NCBI GenBank assembly: GCA_022606425.2 | Contig: JAHDVF020000517.1 | Coordinates: forward strand, 310,001 to 374,000 | Length of the DNA stretch: 64,000 nucleotides | Direction: 5' to 3' | DNA from: Lepidostoma basale | Taxonomy: Eukaryota > Arthropoda > Insecta > Trichoptera > Lepidostomatidae | Part shown: one piece after another, positions 22,566 through 32,719 of the stretch | How the letters are laid out: every line of letters begins with the position of its first letter | Position numbering within the stretch: position 1 is the first letter of the stretch | The notes under the pieces: generated by a model | The model's database searches: none | The model's input: the letters and a program-made list of their open reading frames with translations, nothing else | What the model was told of the DNA's origin: nothing | Translations under genes and position numbers: made by a program

Positions 22566-22616
22566 CTTTTTTAACATTCGCTTCTGTTGCAGATTTTTGG
22601 GTTGACCGTGTTATAG
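22566..22616 (-). CDS. Linker exon 1 of DIP/lachesin-family Ig protein (micro-exon)
   Basis: A 51-base exon. The acceptor ttgtttttttcag has a strong pyrimidine tract and the donor is G|GTATAT. The incoming C from the Ig3 exon completes CCT, giving P-ITRSTQKSATEANVKK-G. The Pro/Thr/Ser-rich stretch right after Ig3 fits the start of the stalk in this family. Phase 1 at both ends and a length divisible by three make it a possible cassette exon. It is too short to call from coding content alone; the call rests on splice sites and matching phase. Confidence 0.72.
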
Positions 22617-23099
22617 CTGAAAAAAACAAGATTTTTTTATGCATTTTTTAATTAAACCATTTAAGATTAATGCAACTAACTTACATATATTTTTTAAATA
22701 TAATTTTGCTAATAATTTTTGAATTTGATTTAAAAAAATACAAGCCCCGTGAGCCTTTCAGTGCGCCTTTGGGTTAATTGCTTTTGAAATTGTCTTGAAA
22801 AAGAAATCATAATTACTGTTAAAATTTAAAACACTGTTTTGATATCCCATTTTATTTTTATTCACTGAGAGTGTAGCAACAGCTGTTTTTTGGTGTTTGT
22901 ATTATAACAGTGTTTTAAATTTTAAAAGAGGGGGAGTAAGGGGGATCCTATTGACTCTTCGAGCGGTGCATGGCCATCACCATGGTGATGGGCATGCTAC
23001 GCTGGAGGATTGATCTGATCCCAAGTACCTATCCACACCTCCTCGACTTTGGTCTCCCCTGGAAACTATGCGAAATGTTAGAGATCGAGTGTGAATAAC

Positions 23100-23276
23100 C
23101 TCGGTGGATAATATTGATGCATAGGCTAACGTGGAAGGACACCTCGTCAACCCGTCTGGCAAGCGTGGCGTTGTAATGCCAACCACTCCCGGTATGACAT
23201 GTCATACATGGAGAAGTATGGGGGAGGCCTATGTCCAGCAGTGGACGACAACGGCTGTTAATGAAGAAGAAGAAGA
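23100..23276 (+). mobile_element. Non-LTR retrotransposon 3' end (GAA-tailed)
   Basis: The ending ggaggcctatgtccagcagt then ggacgacaacggctgttaat and (GAA)n at 23260-23276 is the standard RTE-like 3' terminus. It is followed at once by a fragment of the 'gtgtttcggcc' hairpin family. Confidence 0.75.
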
Positions 23277-23609
23277 TTGTTGAAGTATTATAGTGTTTCG
23301 GCCAAAACAATGGACTATTTAATAAATCATTGTAAAAAAAAAAATATAAACATAATTATATGTTTTAAAATTTTTATGCCTCATTGAAAATATCGCTAAC
23401 GTTTTAAGAAAGAACTAGGTTCTTGGTCAGAACTAAACCTTTTATGTACGAGTAAGGCTTTGTATTATGACCCAGATTTCATAAGGATGCTTGTAAAATG
23501 GGGGTTAAACGTATGATTCAAAGAGGTGAAATCAGTCTAAAACAAGATTTAAAAAGAATCGTTGAAAGTATTATACAATATACACACTCGTATTCTATAT
23601 TATACTCAC

Positions 23610-23759
23610 GGTAAACTTTGATGGTTCCATCCGTATCACCGAGAGAGTTTTTCGAGACGCATTTGTAGGAACCAAAATCTGCGGGTCCCATTGATTTAAT
23701 AGTAAGTTTCATGTGCATTTTGTAAGCATTATCTAGGAGGACTGGTTCATATTTGCCAC
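23610..23759 (-). CDS. Ig3 second-half exon of DIP/lachesin-family protein
   Basis: C-terminal half of the third immunoglobulin domain of a neuronal cell-surface adhesion protein. Acceptor acttacttttcag, donor C|GTGAGT, phase 1 on both sides. The translation starts GKYEPVLLDNAYKMHMKLTI and continues with the strand F signature DFGSYKCVSKNSLGDTDG, ending IKVY. The D-x-G-x-Y-x-C motif carries the second disulfide cysteine of Ig3. The KNSLG(D/E) stretch followed by a strand G ending in Y is typical of DIP and lachesin Ig3. The partner cysteine is in exon 32512-32649, 8752 bases upstream. Confidence 0.93.
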
Positions 23760-23809
23760 CTGAAAAGTAAGTTATTTAATAAATGTAATAGTATTAGACA
23801 CAGTAAGAA

Positions 23810-24145
23810 CCAAACAAGTTTTGAGGACTTCCGAAATAAAGACACTGAGGACGATAGCAGATAAGACACTGAGCGATCGCATTAGGAACACCAGAATAAG
23901 AGAGATATGTGAGGTTAAGGATATTATAAGATGGAGCAGACAGCGAAAAAGGGACTGGTACGGTCATGTTCAAAGAATGGACACCACCAGACTTCCCTAA
24001 TTTGCATTGCGTAATCAATATCATGAGATTCGTCCTCGTGGAAGACCTCCTAAAAGATGGAAGGACAGCTGGGAGTCTACCTCACAGGAGGAGCAACACT
24101 CTGGAGAACAGACCACATGAGTCTACAATAACGAAGAAGAATAGT
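23810..24145 (+). mobile_element. Non-LTR retrotransposon C-terminal remnant (DSWESTSQE family)
   Basis: Reads VRTKQVLRTSEIKTLRTIAD, NTRIREICEVKDIIRWSRQR, then RPRGRPPKRWKDSWESTSQE with one frame change near 24000, and ends in gaagaagaat. The same family recurs at 26977-27180, 38340-38720, 53915-54035 and 55975-56490. It lies in the Ig gene's third coding intron, antisense to it. Confidence 0.8.
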
Positions 24146-24149
24146 ATTT

Positions 24150-25800
24150 TGTGTGTATTCAATCCAGAATTCTATCCATTCTCATATTGATGAGAATATT
24201 TGTCCTATTGAGACCCATTTATTATATAACAGAAATATATATATTCCCAATATTTTATTTGCATTTGTGATTGGCTAAAAACTTAACTAGTATTATTATT
24301 AGTAACTGAGTGCGATCAGCTGATTGAGTTCAAGTGATTGCGATTTGGTTTAACAATTCGGTACTTTCCGGCATTCTGCTTGTCACTAGTTATGCAAAAC
24401 GACACTTCTTAAATGTATTTTTTTTTCTAAAATGCTTTGCTGGTTTTTGAATACTTATAATGCGAATTACTCATTATACGAGTAATTCTGTAGTATATAA
24501 AAGTATTTCCCCTGTATTAAATATGTAACTTAAAAAAATATATTGTTTATTATATGATTATATGTAAACTATCTGACTCGATTATTATAGAGACAATCTC
24601 GGCCGGACAAGTTTGTAAGATGGTACTTGTAGATAAATACTAGTAAATGTGTAAAGATTTTGTATTTTCAAAAAAACTTTCAAAGAATCATTCCTCGTAT
24701 TTTAGAAAAATGTACACATTGGGTATTTTCTTATTTTCCAATTGGGTACTTATAATTCTGTCAAAAAACAGCTAAGATAGAAAAAAGCGTATGGACCGAC
24801 GGCTTTTGCAAAAACAAGATAAGAAAGTTGTACCAAAAAACCTTCAGTAAATGTATTTTTATTAAGGTGTTGATTGGGCTCTTTCGACAACAGCGATATG
24901 AAGCAAACGATTGGAGTCCTTCAGATTCTAAAGTTGCTGCCACTCACCATGGGCGGCTCGTAAACAAAATTCGTTGTAAAAAATAATCTAAAAGTTTAAA
25001 AATCACTGTACCTTCACAAAACTTTATTACACTCTTCACAGACATTTATCGGATGCTTCTTAGCGTTTACTACGAAGAAAAATGAAAATTATCCTCAATA
25101 TCAATACGAATGAAAACATATATTTTATAGAAGTTTCATTATACTTCATGTGAATGACATGTTTCGCCTGTCTAAGCGATTGTCAAATGTTTAAAAAACA
25201 TGATGTAATGCCGAATATAGAAGAAATAAAATTATTAATAATTTTTGAAACTTTTTACAAACACAATTCGGTCCGTCCACATGTTTATATTTTTTGTTTT
25301 TAATAGCCTTGCCAAACTGAGGAAGGGTCCGAAACATGTTTCTGAAAAGTCCAAAACGTGTTGTGAAAATACAATGTTTTTCAAAAGTTACTCAAATATG
25401 TATCCACAGCACAAATTAATGGCGAATATAAAAGACATACAAAAGTCACAAAAATATTGGATTAGCAGATTTAGCAAATATTGTAATTAGATCGTAAATA
25501 TTATCAAAACGTTTGAACTTGATACAGCAGTTAAGAGAAACGTCATTTGGGTAACGAATCCCCAATTTGTTGATTAGTAAGTGACTTTATTTATATGCAT
25601 TCGCAGAGAATCTTACTATTATTTATTATTATTGTAGGCAAAAATGTAAAAAAATTAATCATCAATATAATTTTCCTTATGGCTATAGTTAGGTTATTTG
25701 GCTATATGTTTCACCTAATTTGTACACTCTCTATTATAAAAGGTAATAATCGTAAAACCGATTTGGAAAAAAAGCGTTATTAGGTAGAGTTTTTAGGAAT
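24150..25800. other. AT-rich intron stretch with hairpin-family fragments
   Basis: A fragment of the 'gaagttttattata...gacatgtttcgcc' family lies at 25100-25210 and a degraded hammerhead-like piece (CUGAGGA...GAAACAUGU) at 25316-25345. No gene seen. Confidence 0.5.
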
Positions 25801-25975
25801 CCCTATGTTTTGCGAATTTTGTATAACTCATTGGTCCGGAGCCGGCCGAGTGTGGTTCGGAGATATGGAGTCCCCACGAGACGAGGTACTCGCTCATGTT
25901 AGAGAGGGTTCAGAAAAGATTTCTGAGATATCTCCACATGAGGGAGTTTGGTAGCTATCCGTGGCTTCGAGTTTA
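25800..25975 (+). mobile_element. Jockey-like reverse transcriptase fragment
   Basis: Across frames it reads LYNSLV(R)S, a YGVPTRR/VWSP-like patch and RVQKRFLRYLH-like residues (with frameshifts), then 'gagggagtttggtagctatccgtgg', shared with the start of the element at 29085. Heavily decayed. Confidence 0.55.
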
Positions 25976-25979
25976 TAAA

Positions 25980-26970
25980 AAAAAACGTTCATCATTGAAC
26001 AAGCTAGATACTTTTATGCGAGAAATTGTAAATTTTTGTATGTAAAAATTTGACGAGTCGCCCCTGAGTAGAAAAAGCTTCATTTAATAAAATTATAAAA
26101 TTGTGAGTATAGAAGAATTTTTCTGCTTTGCGTCGCAAAATGAAAATAAACAAAGCAATCAAAAGTATGAAATACTTCTTTGTTTGCTTAATAAAATCTA
26201 ATTGTAGGAAAAAATGTTTTAATTTTTACCGAGATAATTAATACTATGTTAATAAAATATTTCAATGCTTGTTTATCTTAAAAGAAACGTTTTATTTAAC
26301 AAAAAAAATAATACATGCATTTTGGGATCTTGGGAAAATCCATGTAGCTCGTCTTTCTAGACAGGCAGTCTCCATCTTCAGGGTGATTATAAATGTGTAG
26401 TGGGTAATATATGTTTAACTCCTTCTATGCTGTGCTGTGTCTCCGGCAACGTGAGAGCGAACGGGACTTCTCCGAGTTAATTTCCAAATTCCAAGATCCC
26501 GAAATACATAATGCAATCAACCATGAAAACCTACGCAATTATTTAAAAATAATACGCTCAAATTATTAAGACATTTTAATACAGAATAGAATTTCACAGT
26601 TTGTCTACAATAAAATATTCTATAATAGTTCCGCAAGTTAAAATTGATTACTTGATTTATTGTGAAATATACTGTAACAAATATTTTTCTTAGAATTCAA
26701 CAGCTTTGATGTATAAATACATTCTTATAAAAATGTTAAATAATGACTACTTAAAATAAGTTTACTCATACGTTATAAACCAAAATAATTAAAAAACTTT
26801 TGAAGAACATTATACGAGTATCTAAGCTTAATAATTATAAATGCAACGAAATAAAATCTATGCTTAGATACTTATTCGTTCCCACTGGGTTCAGTCTTCT
26901 TCCCCCTACGTTCGTTTTATTTTTTCTTAGTATTCCTACTCATTTGGCCTTCCATAAATTGCTGAGATAT
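25980..26970. other. AT-rich intron stretch with one hairpin element
   Basis: At 26300-26520 arms gcattttgggatcttgg / ccaagatcccgaaatacataatgc face each other, with CUGAAGA-U-GGAG on the minus strand inside. A related piece is at 33380-33450. Otherwise nothing recognised. Confidence 0.45.
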
Positions 26971-26976
26971 GACTCC

Positions 26977-27185
26977 TCAATCAACTATATTTTCTTCTAC
27001 TCTTTTATTTAGATCTAACGATCTATTGACATAATATTTAACTTGTTCCTGTGATGAAGACGTCCAGTTTTCTTTCAATCTCTTTTTGGTGGTCGTCCTG
27101 GTGGTTGACGGCCTATAGAGTCTCGTGCAATGATCTTGGGAATACTCGCTGATCCATCCTCTCAATGTGGTCACTCCAGAATCAT
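26977..27185 (-). mobile_element. Non-LTR remnant (TSSQE family, minus strand)
   Basis: The minus-strand frame includes TTKKRLKENWTSSSQEQVKY, matching the W-(T/E)-S-(S/T)-SQE end of the family at 23810-24145. Confidence 0.6.
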
Positions 27186-27279
27186 CTTCTTTTAATACTC
27201 ATATTACTATGTCATCAATTTTGAGAGATCTGTGAAACTCTTCGTTATATATCCTATCTCCAAGGATACTCTACGATAG

Positions 27280-27507
27280 GTGGCAGGTCCGTCCGCCTGA
27301 AATATGCTTCCTGCACGCCTCAGATGCATTGACAGTCTGACTGATTTTAAATCTCACCTAAAAATCCACCTTTTTAACATATCGCATAAAATATAAACAA
27401 CGGTTATCTGATTGCTGGTGTCAAATGCAGCTCTCGTGACTAAGAACTTTGTCAAAGCGCCCTTGAGGTGAGCTATTCACGAAAACAGCGCAATACAAAT
27501 TAGCCTA

Positions 27508-27542
<35 letters not shown>
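27280..27542 (+). mobile_element. CR1-like 3' end with (ATT)n tail
   Basis: Reads SLTDFKSHLKIHLFNISHK (frame changes nearby), a C-terminal signature of CR1-like elements, then 'cgcccttgaggtgagctatt' and a (ATT)n tail at 27508-27542. A reverse fragment of the same 3' end is at 57875-57940. Confidence 0.6.
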
Positions 27543-27543
<1 letters not shown>

Positions 27544-27640
27544 ATGTTTTCATTTCTGCTGTTCTTGGGAGATATTTTGTTCCGACTGTGTCTGCTTTTG
27601 TTTCGATTCCGTAAGTAATATATTTTTCAATATTATATAT

Positions 27641-27900
27641 TTTTGTCCCTGACGACCTTCGTGGCAGAGTTGAAAGAGCTCTGGCTTCCATACCGTAGGT
27701 GCCGGGTTCGATTCCCGGCGATGGCAGTGTGATTGTCACACTGTCTTTGGTCTGGTGTAGAATTCACGTGACAACAAAATGGCGATAGATTGGCTACCTA
27801 TCACATGTCACGAGAATCAATATAATAGATAAAAAAAATCAATTGTATACAGTAATTGGGTTCAAACGACCTGTTGTATACATAAAAAAAATATATATAT
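27641..27900 (+). mobile_element. tRNA-derived SINE
   Basis: RNA polymerase III promoter parts are visible: A-box-like tggcagagttg and B box gggttcgattccc in a tRNA-like head. Then the family body (gtgtgattgtcacactgtct, ggtctggtgtagaattcacg) and 'acctatcacatgtcacgag'. Copies on the minus strand are at 12835-13515, 39745-39925 and 60595-60758. The head is not a functional tRNA gene; it is fused to a shared body in all copies. Confidence 0.85.
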
Positions 27901-28439
27901 TTTTTTCGTTAAAGACAGCACATATAGTTTTATTTGCCACGCTGCAGAACCAACTTGCCAATGCCAGTGAGTAGAGCAATCTTTTTTTTTTAACCAGGTC
28001 GCCTCGAAGGTCGACATATTATATTTCGTGATATTGGGAGTTGCCTCAGGTCTGCGATAACGATGTTGTGATTGCTCTCACAAATAATTGTTTTTTTTTA
28101 CATATGTCATTTTTGAAAATCAATTCTTATTGTATAGTTATATTGTTGCAGACACCTTGGATTGACGCATCTGTAATGTCTGAGATTTAAAAAAAAAAAA
28201 TGAAATGAAACAAAAATTAATGTTTATTTTTATAAAAACTACAACGGTTTCCTAAACGATAATATTTCATTGATCACCCCGAAGGTGGAGACTGAAGTGA
28301 TTCCAGAAAGACCATGAATGATGGAGATTTTATTTGAAAACCAGTGTTTAATAACATTTAAATTAAATTATGTAAATTTTCGAATCAAAGTTTATACATT
28401 TTAGATAAAAACATCATTGCTACGGGTGGTGTGTTACCC

Positions 28440-28740
28440 CGGCCGTGTTATATAATGTAAGGTAAAACGTTTCCAATTTTCCGCGCCTTGGAATTAACGG
28501 TAGATTTAGGGTATTAACGCGAATATTTTAATTATTCAGTTTCCCATAAAATTATGCCGGCGATCCCATTTGCAAGTGAGAAAAGGTATCTCCGCAGCAC
28601 TTGCCCCGACCTTCCGATTCCGGTCACGCAAAAGGTGTATTCAATGAACTTTAAACGCTTTTACAAGTCAAGTAAAAGCGCATAAACAAATACGTGACTC
28701 GCATATTCCCCACATTATTTTAAAGGCTTGGTCAAATAGG
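28440..28740. other. GC-richer unique block in intron, candidate regulatory element
   Basis: Single-copy-looking, moderate GC, without repeat ends or an open frame (includes ttgccccgaccttccgattc, aagcgcataaacaaatacg). Possible conserved noncoding element; inference only. Confidence 0.3.
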
Positions 28741-28959
28741 GGAGACGGGACACAAAGACTCAAACAGGGGTAGCTAGCTGTAGATCTAATGTATTAACCT
28801 GTGCGTTAACGAATGTAGACTTCTTTGAATAGATTTTCACTTTTGAAAGTTCGTTTCAAATGTGGAAAAACTAAATTTTTGGAAATCAAATTTCTTGGTA
28901 GAAGATCATTTTAAATAATGAAAATAAATGAATAAGAATAAATGATACAAAATTTCTTT

Positions 28960-29570
28960 ATTTTTATATATTTAGTGGACTTCCACTTGTGTTTAACGTC
29001 GACCGGTTTTGGCAGCTTGCTGCCATTTTCTGATGTCAGCACCTTCTGGTTCTACCAGAAGATGGCAGCAAGCTGCCGAAACGAGGTATCCTCTACAGGA
29101 GAGAGTGTGGTAGTTATCCGTGTCTCTATCCCACGACATTTCTTTTGGGAATGCTTGGAACCAATTCTCTACAGCTTCGAAGGGATGGGCATCTAATAAC
29201 CCATTTCTTTAGGTTAATCTGGGGATATTTCGAGAACTCGGCCGTGCTGGAGGATGTTGACTGCACAGTTACCTACCGGCCGCCAGAACTAATCTGCCTG
29301 AAGAGCAATTAGTCTGCTGAACGCGGTCTCCTCGGAGATCAACGTCTTTCATATAAATGAACGTTCGTTCAGGGGACAAATACTCTCGACTTTAGAAAGC
29401 ATCTTGTCTTCCTAATGTCGAACCATCTCTAATGCATTCCTGATTTATGTTGAATGAATTTTACCAGTACTCAATAGATGCCTTAAACATTTATGTCTTT
29501 TGAATAAATAAACTGATTTGATTTGATTTGATTTGAAACCGGTCGACATTAAACACAAGTGGAAACCCAT
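28960..29570. repeat. Hairpin element (ACCGGT hammerhead-like family) split by an insertion
   Basis: The left arm (ccacttgtgtttaacgtcga, ccggttttggcagcttgctg) and the far right arm (aaccggtcgacattaaacac, aagtgg at about 29535-29566) are complementary but separated by the 450-base retroelement at 29085-29535. A second member of the family, uninterrupted, is at 55120-55250. Confidence 0.75.
29085..29535 (+). mobile_element. Jockey-like non-LTR retrotransposon 3' end inserted in a hairpin element
   Basis: Reads RRECGSYPCLYPTTFLLGML, then GTNSLQLRRDGHLITHFFRL, the C-terminal region of jockey-like polyproteins, breaking later. The tail is (TTTGA)n at about 29512-29535. The bases GAAAC occur on both sides and are expected once in the intact hairpin, so they are the likely target duplication. 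Confidence 0.75.
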
Positions 29571-29734
29571 TAATTATATAATAATGAAGACATTTTGTAT
29601 TAATTTTTCTTATTTTCACTATTTTATGCGGAAAAATATATAAAAAAAACGTCTAACGAAATTCCACAGTGTTACCGCCTTAACTTAATCATTAAGTAAT
29701 TGAAGTTTAGACAATGTATTTAGAAAGGGGTGGC

Positions 29735-29815
29735 ATAGGCATATGGAAGCAAATAGAGGAGGCCTTTGTCCAGGAGTGGACGGGAATAGGTTGAGGAAGA
29801 AGAAGAAGAAGAGAT
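29735..29815 (+). mobile_element. Non-LTR 3' end fragment (GAA-tailed family)
   Basis: The sequence gaggcctttgtccaggagtg through ggttgaggaagaagaagaag matches the ends of 3031-3222 and 4042-4300. Confidence 0.75.
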
Positions 29816-29819
29816 TTAT

Positions 29820-30440
29820 AAAGGCACGCTTCTTTTTCTACCAATTAAGTTAACATAAAAATATATGTATTTTAATACGCATAATAATAATAATCTTAAA
29901 GTCACTTATCTTTTTAATCTAATTTTATAGCATTTAAAGCGTATCATAGCGTTAAAAATTAAAAATGGTAAAATCAAAAATGCTATTTACGTCAATGGTG
30001 CGTGGTACAATACAAATATACGAGTATGTGTAGATTAAAAATAATGTTTACGATGGATTTCTGTAATAATATTTTTTTTTATCAAATACAATTTTTACTA
30101 CTTACATGATTTCTGTATGTTATATTATAATTCACGTTTTTTAGATATTATATTATAATATATTATATTGGTCAATATTAGATCGACGTAGTCAATATTA
30201 GATAATATAAACATAAATGGTGTTTATTCTCTACTTGATGATGATAAATTAATATATTTTATAAAATGATTCCAAAAATAAATTATTAAAAAACAATAAG
30301 TTTAATTTTTAATACTTGACATTCTATTTTATATTTAAAAAAATTGAAATAATTAAATCTCATTATTAAAACATTCATAGTCTTTCAGTAAATCGTTGTT
30401 CATTGTCATATATTTTAAAGTAGAAGGAAAAATAATATAA
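29820..30440. other. AT-rich intron stretch
   Basis: No recognised repeat or coding frame. Confidence 0.6.
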
Positions 30441-30444
30441 TAAT

Positions 30445-30725
30445 CATATTATAATGTCGATTCTTCCAACTCCTTACGTTGCCGACATAATTTGTATTTA
30501 TAAATTTTACCATCGGACATTTTCTTCGCTCTTCCTCTATTTCTCACTTCAGCATTAACATAAATTTTTTCACGATTCTTACTTTTCAGATGGCCATACC
30601 ATCTTAATGAACCTTTTATTATTTTGTTCATAATGCTTTCATTAGCGCTGCATTTACTTCTAATATTTGCATTTGGTACTCTATAATTTAAATAATTGCT
30701 AGTCTAAGAGTTCTAATTTCTATGG
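30445..30725 (-). mobile_element. Non-LTR retrotransposon remnant, old (TTAG-type family)
   Basis: Minus strand: NKIIKGSLRWYGHLKSKNR and EVRNRGRAKKM match the RT C-terminal segment of the TTAG-tailed family (KGSLRWFGHM...RNRGRPRK). Diverged and AT-drifted. Confidence 0.65.
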
Positions 30726-30869
30726 TAATATATTTAATATGTTGTATAAAACGGTTAAAATGAACTTGAAAATATAATATCTTCAATATTCGCCTTACTT
30801 TTATGTTGTGGATTCAAATTTGAATAAACATAATTACAATTTGAATTTTCACAACACTTTAACTTTATT

Positions 30870-30965
30870 GTCGCAGACGTGTTTCGATTTTGATTGACCT
30901 TTTTGGATGCACAAATTTTACCAAAGTTTAAATTATATACAACCGAAACGCGTCTATGAAAATTA
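30870..30965. repeat. Hairpin element with hammerhead-like cores (ACGCGT type)
   Basis: The right arm on the plus strand reads ...CCGAAACGCGUCUAUG. The left arm on the minus strand reads ...UCGAAACACGUCUGCG. Both have GAA, a 6-base palindrome or near-palindrome ending in U, then C. The 5' core is lost or degraded. Confidence 0.35.
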
Positions 30966-31554
30966 AATGAAAGCCCTGTGAAAATATATAACAAAGTGTT
31001 ACTCTATTTATTAAAATTGAAAGTATTATCTTAAATATTCCGTAAAAAAATTCACGTACCGCTCCTACGTAAAAATATACAAACCTAACGGAGACAGTAA
31101 AACTTTTAATTAAAAACAAATGAACCATAGTGCAAACTGGTTCAGGGGCTGTTCTTTATTTAAATTGGATGTTTGTTATGTACGTGAGTAATTGAATCTT
31201 ACCCTACGCTGCGTAAAACATCCTGTGTTCTTTTTAAACTAATTTCATGGGTTTTAGGGCTAGATCGTAAAAGCAATTTTCGTATTATAAGTCAAACGTA
31301 ATAAAATACCAGAACACACTGATGAAATGCTTTTTTACGATGCTTTAAAACAGTTCATATTCCAGTAAAAAAAATATCGAATTTGCGCAAAATGGATAAA
31401 ACACATTACCATCGCTAGTGATTTAACATTTTAACGACAACACCTTTAAAGAGCTCATTGTATTTTAAAATTATGATTTTTCAAAAATAAATTTAAGGCA
31501 TTTACACTGTGTAATTCCGCAATGACGATTTTTTTGTGAAATAAAACACAGTTT

Positions 31555-31620
31555 TTACCCATTTATTTCGAAGGTTTTTCACCTTCATCAATGGGAGAAC
31601 CATAAAACCTTCGAAACGTT
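31555..31620. repeat. Hairpin element with a degraded hammerhead-like core
   Basis: On the minus strand: CCCAU, UUGAUGA (first base changed), stem AAGGU/ACCUU, CGAAA, then AAAUGGG, whose UGGG pairs with CCCA as helix I. The core departs from consensus at two points. Confidence 0.4.
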
Positions 31621-31969
31621 TCAAGAAAAATAAACTCAAATGTGGAAAAAACAGCATTTCAGTTCACAAAAGATCGGAAACCTTTTCATAAAGGGTTATT
31701 GTAGTCTGATCATCAAATGGCAAACAAAATTTTTATAAAATTGAATACTAACTTTTCATAGTTAAGGTTCAGCACGTTTATAAAAAAATTTATATAGCAT
31801 TACTTATATAAATAGTAAGATCGCACATTTGTTGTATATATATAATATATAATTACTTTTATAAAACAGAGTTGAAAAATAAAGGATATAAAAATATAAA
31901 AATTCGATTGAATAGTATCTAGCATATTATTTATTTAAAAAAATCGGTTTCATGTGTGTAGTATGTTAT

Positions 31970-32145
31970 TTATTGTTTTTTAAACAATGAGGTAAACTAT
32001 TTATGTAATAATTTATATGAATAAAAACGTCTGTTTTATAGAAGTTTTATTATATTTTATAGGAATGACATTTCACCTTGATACAGCATTATCAAATACT
32101 TGATAATGTCTTAGCAAGCCGAAATATGTCATTCCTATAAAATGT
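31970..32145. repeat. Hairpin element of the gaagttttattata family
   Basis: Starts 'ttattgttttttaaacaatg' and 'cgtctgttttatagaagttt', with a central hairpin (gcattatcaaata / tgataatgtc) and gccgaaatatgtcattccta. Others are at 10320-10375, 13910-14060, 25100-25210, 33955-34130, 35910-36060, 37320-37430, 45440-45660 and 54840-55050. Confidence 0.65.
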
Positions 32146-32154
32146 CTTCTGTAA

Positions 32155-32255
32155 AAAGAGAAGGATGGGATACCGCACCGGTTAAAGTGTGGCAGTCCAT
32201 TTTTTCTGCCTGCCTCTTCGGAGAGACGGCGGGATGGTTAGTTAGTTAGTTATAA
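32155..32255 (+). mobile_element. Non-LTR 3' end fragment (TTAG-tailed family)
   Basis: The sequence aagtgtggcagtccattttt, tctgcctgcctcttcgga, then gatggttagttagttagtta is the 3' terminus of the TTAG-tailed family. Confidence 0.8.
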
Positions 32256-32511
32256 AATGTAAAAAAAATTTTAGAAAACAGAAATTTATTTTGTATTAAC
32301 AAGTATGTTCTCTGACTAGAAATAAATTAGTTGAACAAGGTGATACTAAACCCTCGATCAAATGGTTAAGATAGATTTTACGTGTCGCCCAATCAGCGAT
32401 CAAATATTTGACGGCGAGCAGCCGGCCTTGTGGCGCACAATAAAACACAGAATGTGGTAGTCGGCTCCAGGTAAATACATAAATAATTACTCATTAAGAT
32501 TGATGGCTCAC

Positions 32512-32649
32512 CTTGTGGAACGATTTCTCCCTTTTCTCTGGTCCAATAATTTATAGACTTGGGATAAGCCTCCGAGTGGCATTCCAGTGTCATTGGGAGT
32601 CCCTCCACAGCGCCCACCAGCTGATTCTGGATCCAGATCATGGGAGGGA
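32512..32649 (-). CDS. Ig3 first-half exon of DIP/lachesin-family protein
   Basis: First half of Ig domain 3. Acceptor ttatttcccag, donor G|GTGAGC, phase 1 at both ends. The incoming T plus TC gives F, then PPMIWIQNQLVGAVEG, the first disulfide cysteine in LECHS, and the strand C tryptophan in EAYPKSINYWTREKGE. The PPMIWI-NQLVGA opening and the SINYW motif are diagnostic of the DIP/lachesin group. The 138-base length matches an Ig half-domain exon. Introns of about 9.1 kb (upstream) and 8.8 kb (downstream) isolate this exon in repeat-rich DNA. I cannot say which DIP paralogue it is. Confidence 0.94.
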
Positions 32650-32719
32650 CTGGGAAATAATTAATGATCAATTAAAGCACAATCAAACTTTACATCTTGG
32701 TAATAATACTTGCTAATAA

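Larger units (their letters stand above)
22037..23609 (-). other. Introns around linker exon 1
   Basis: Two introns, 529 and 993 bases, excluding the exon 22566-22616. The larger holds a GC-richer repeat block (22925-23275), including a perfect 18-base palindrome ccatcaccatggtgatgg at 22975-22992, and a non-LTR 3' end. Confidence 0.7.

Noticed and set aside
26800..27012. 70-codon frame with a hydrophobic end
   Set aside because: No splice support or family resemblance, and it overlaps the edge of a retroelement remnant.
27650..27725. tRNA gene candidate (also 39850-39925 and 13440-13515)
   Set aside because: A- and B-box-like parts are present, but the same 3' body follows in every copy. 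These are SINE heads, not tRNA genes.
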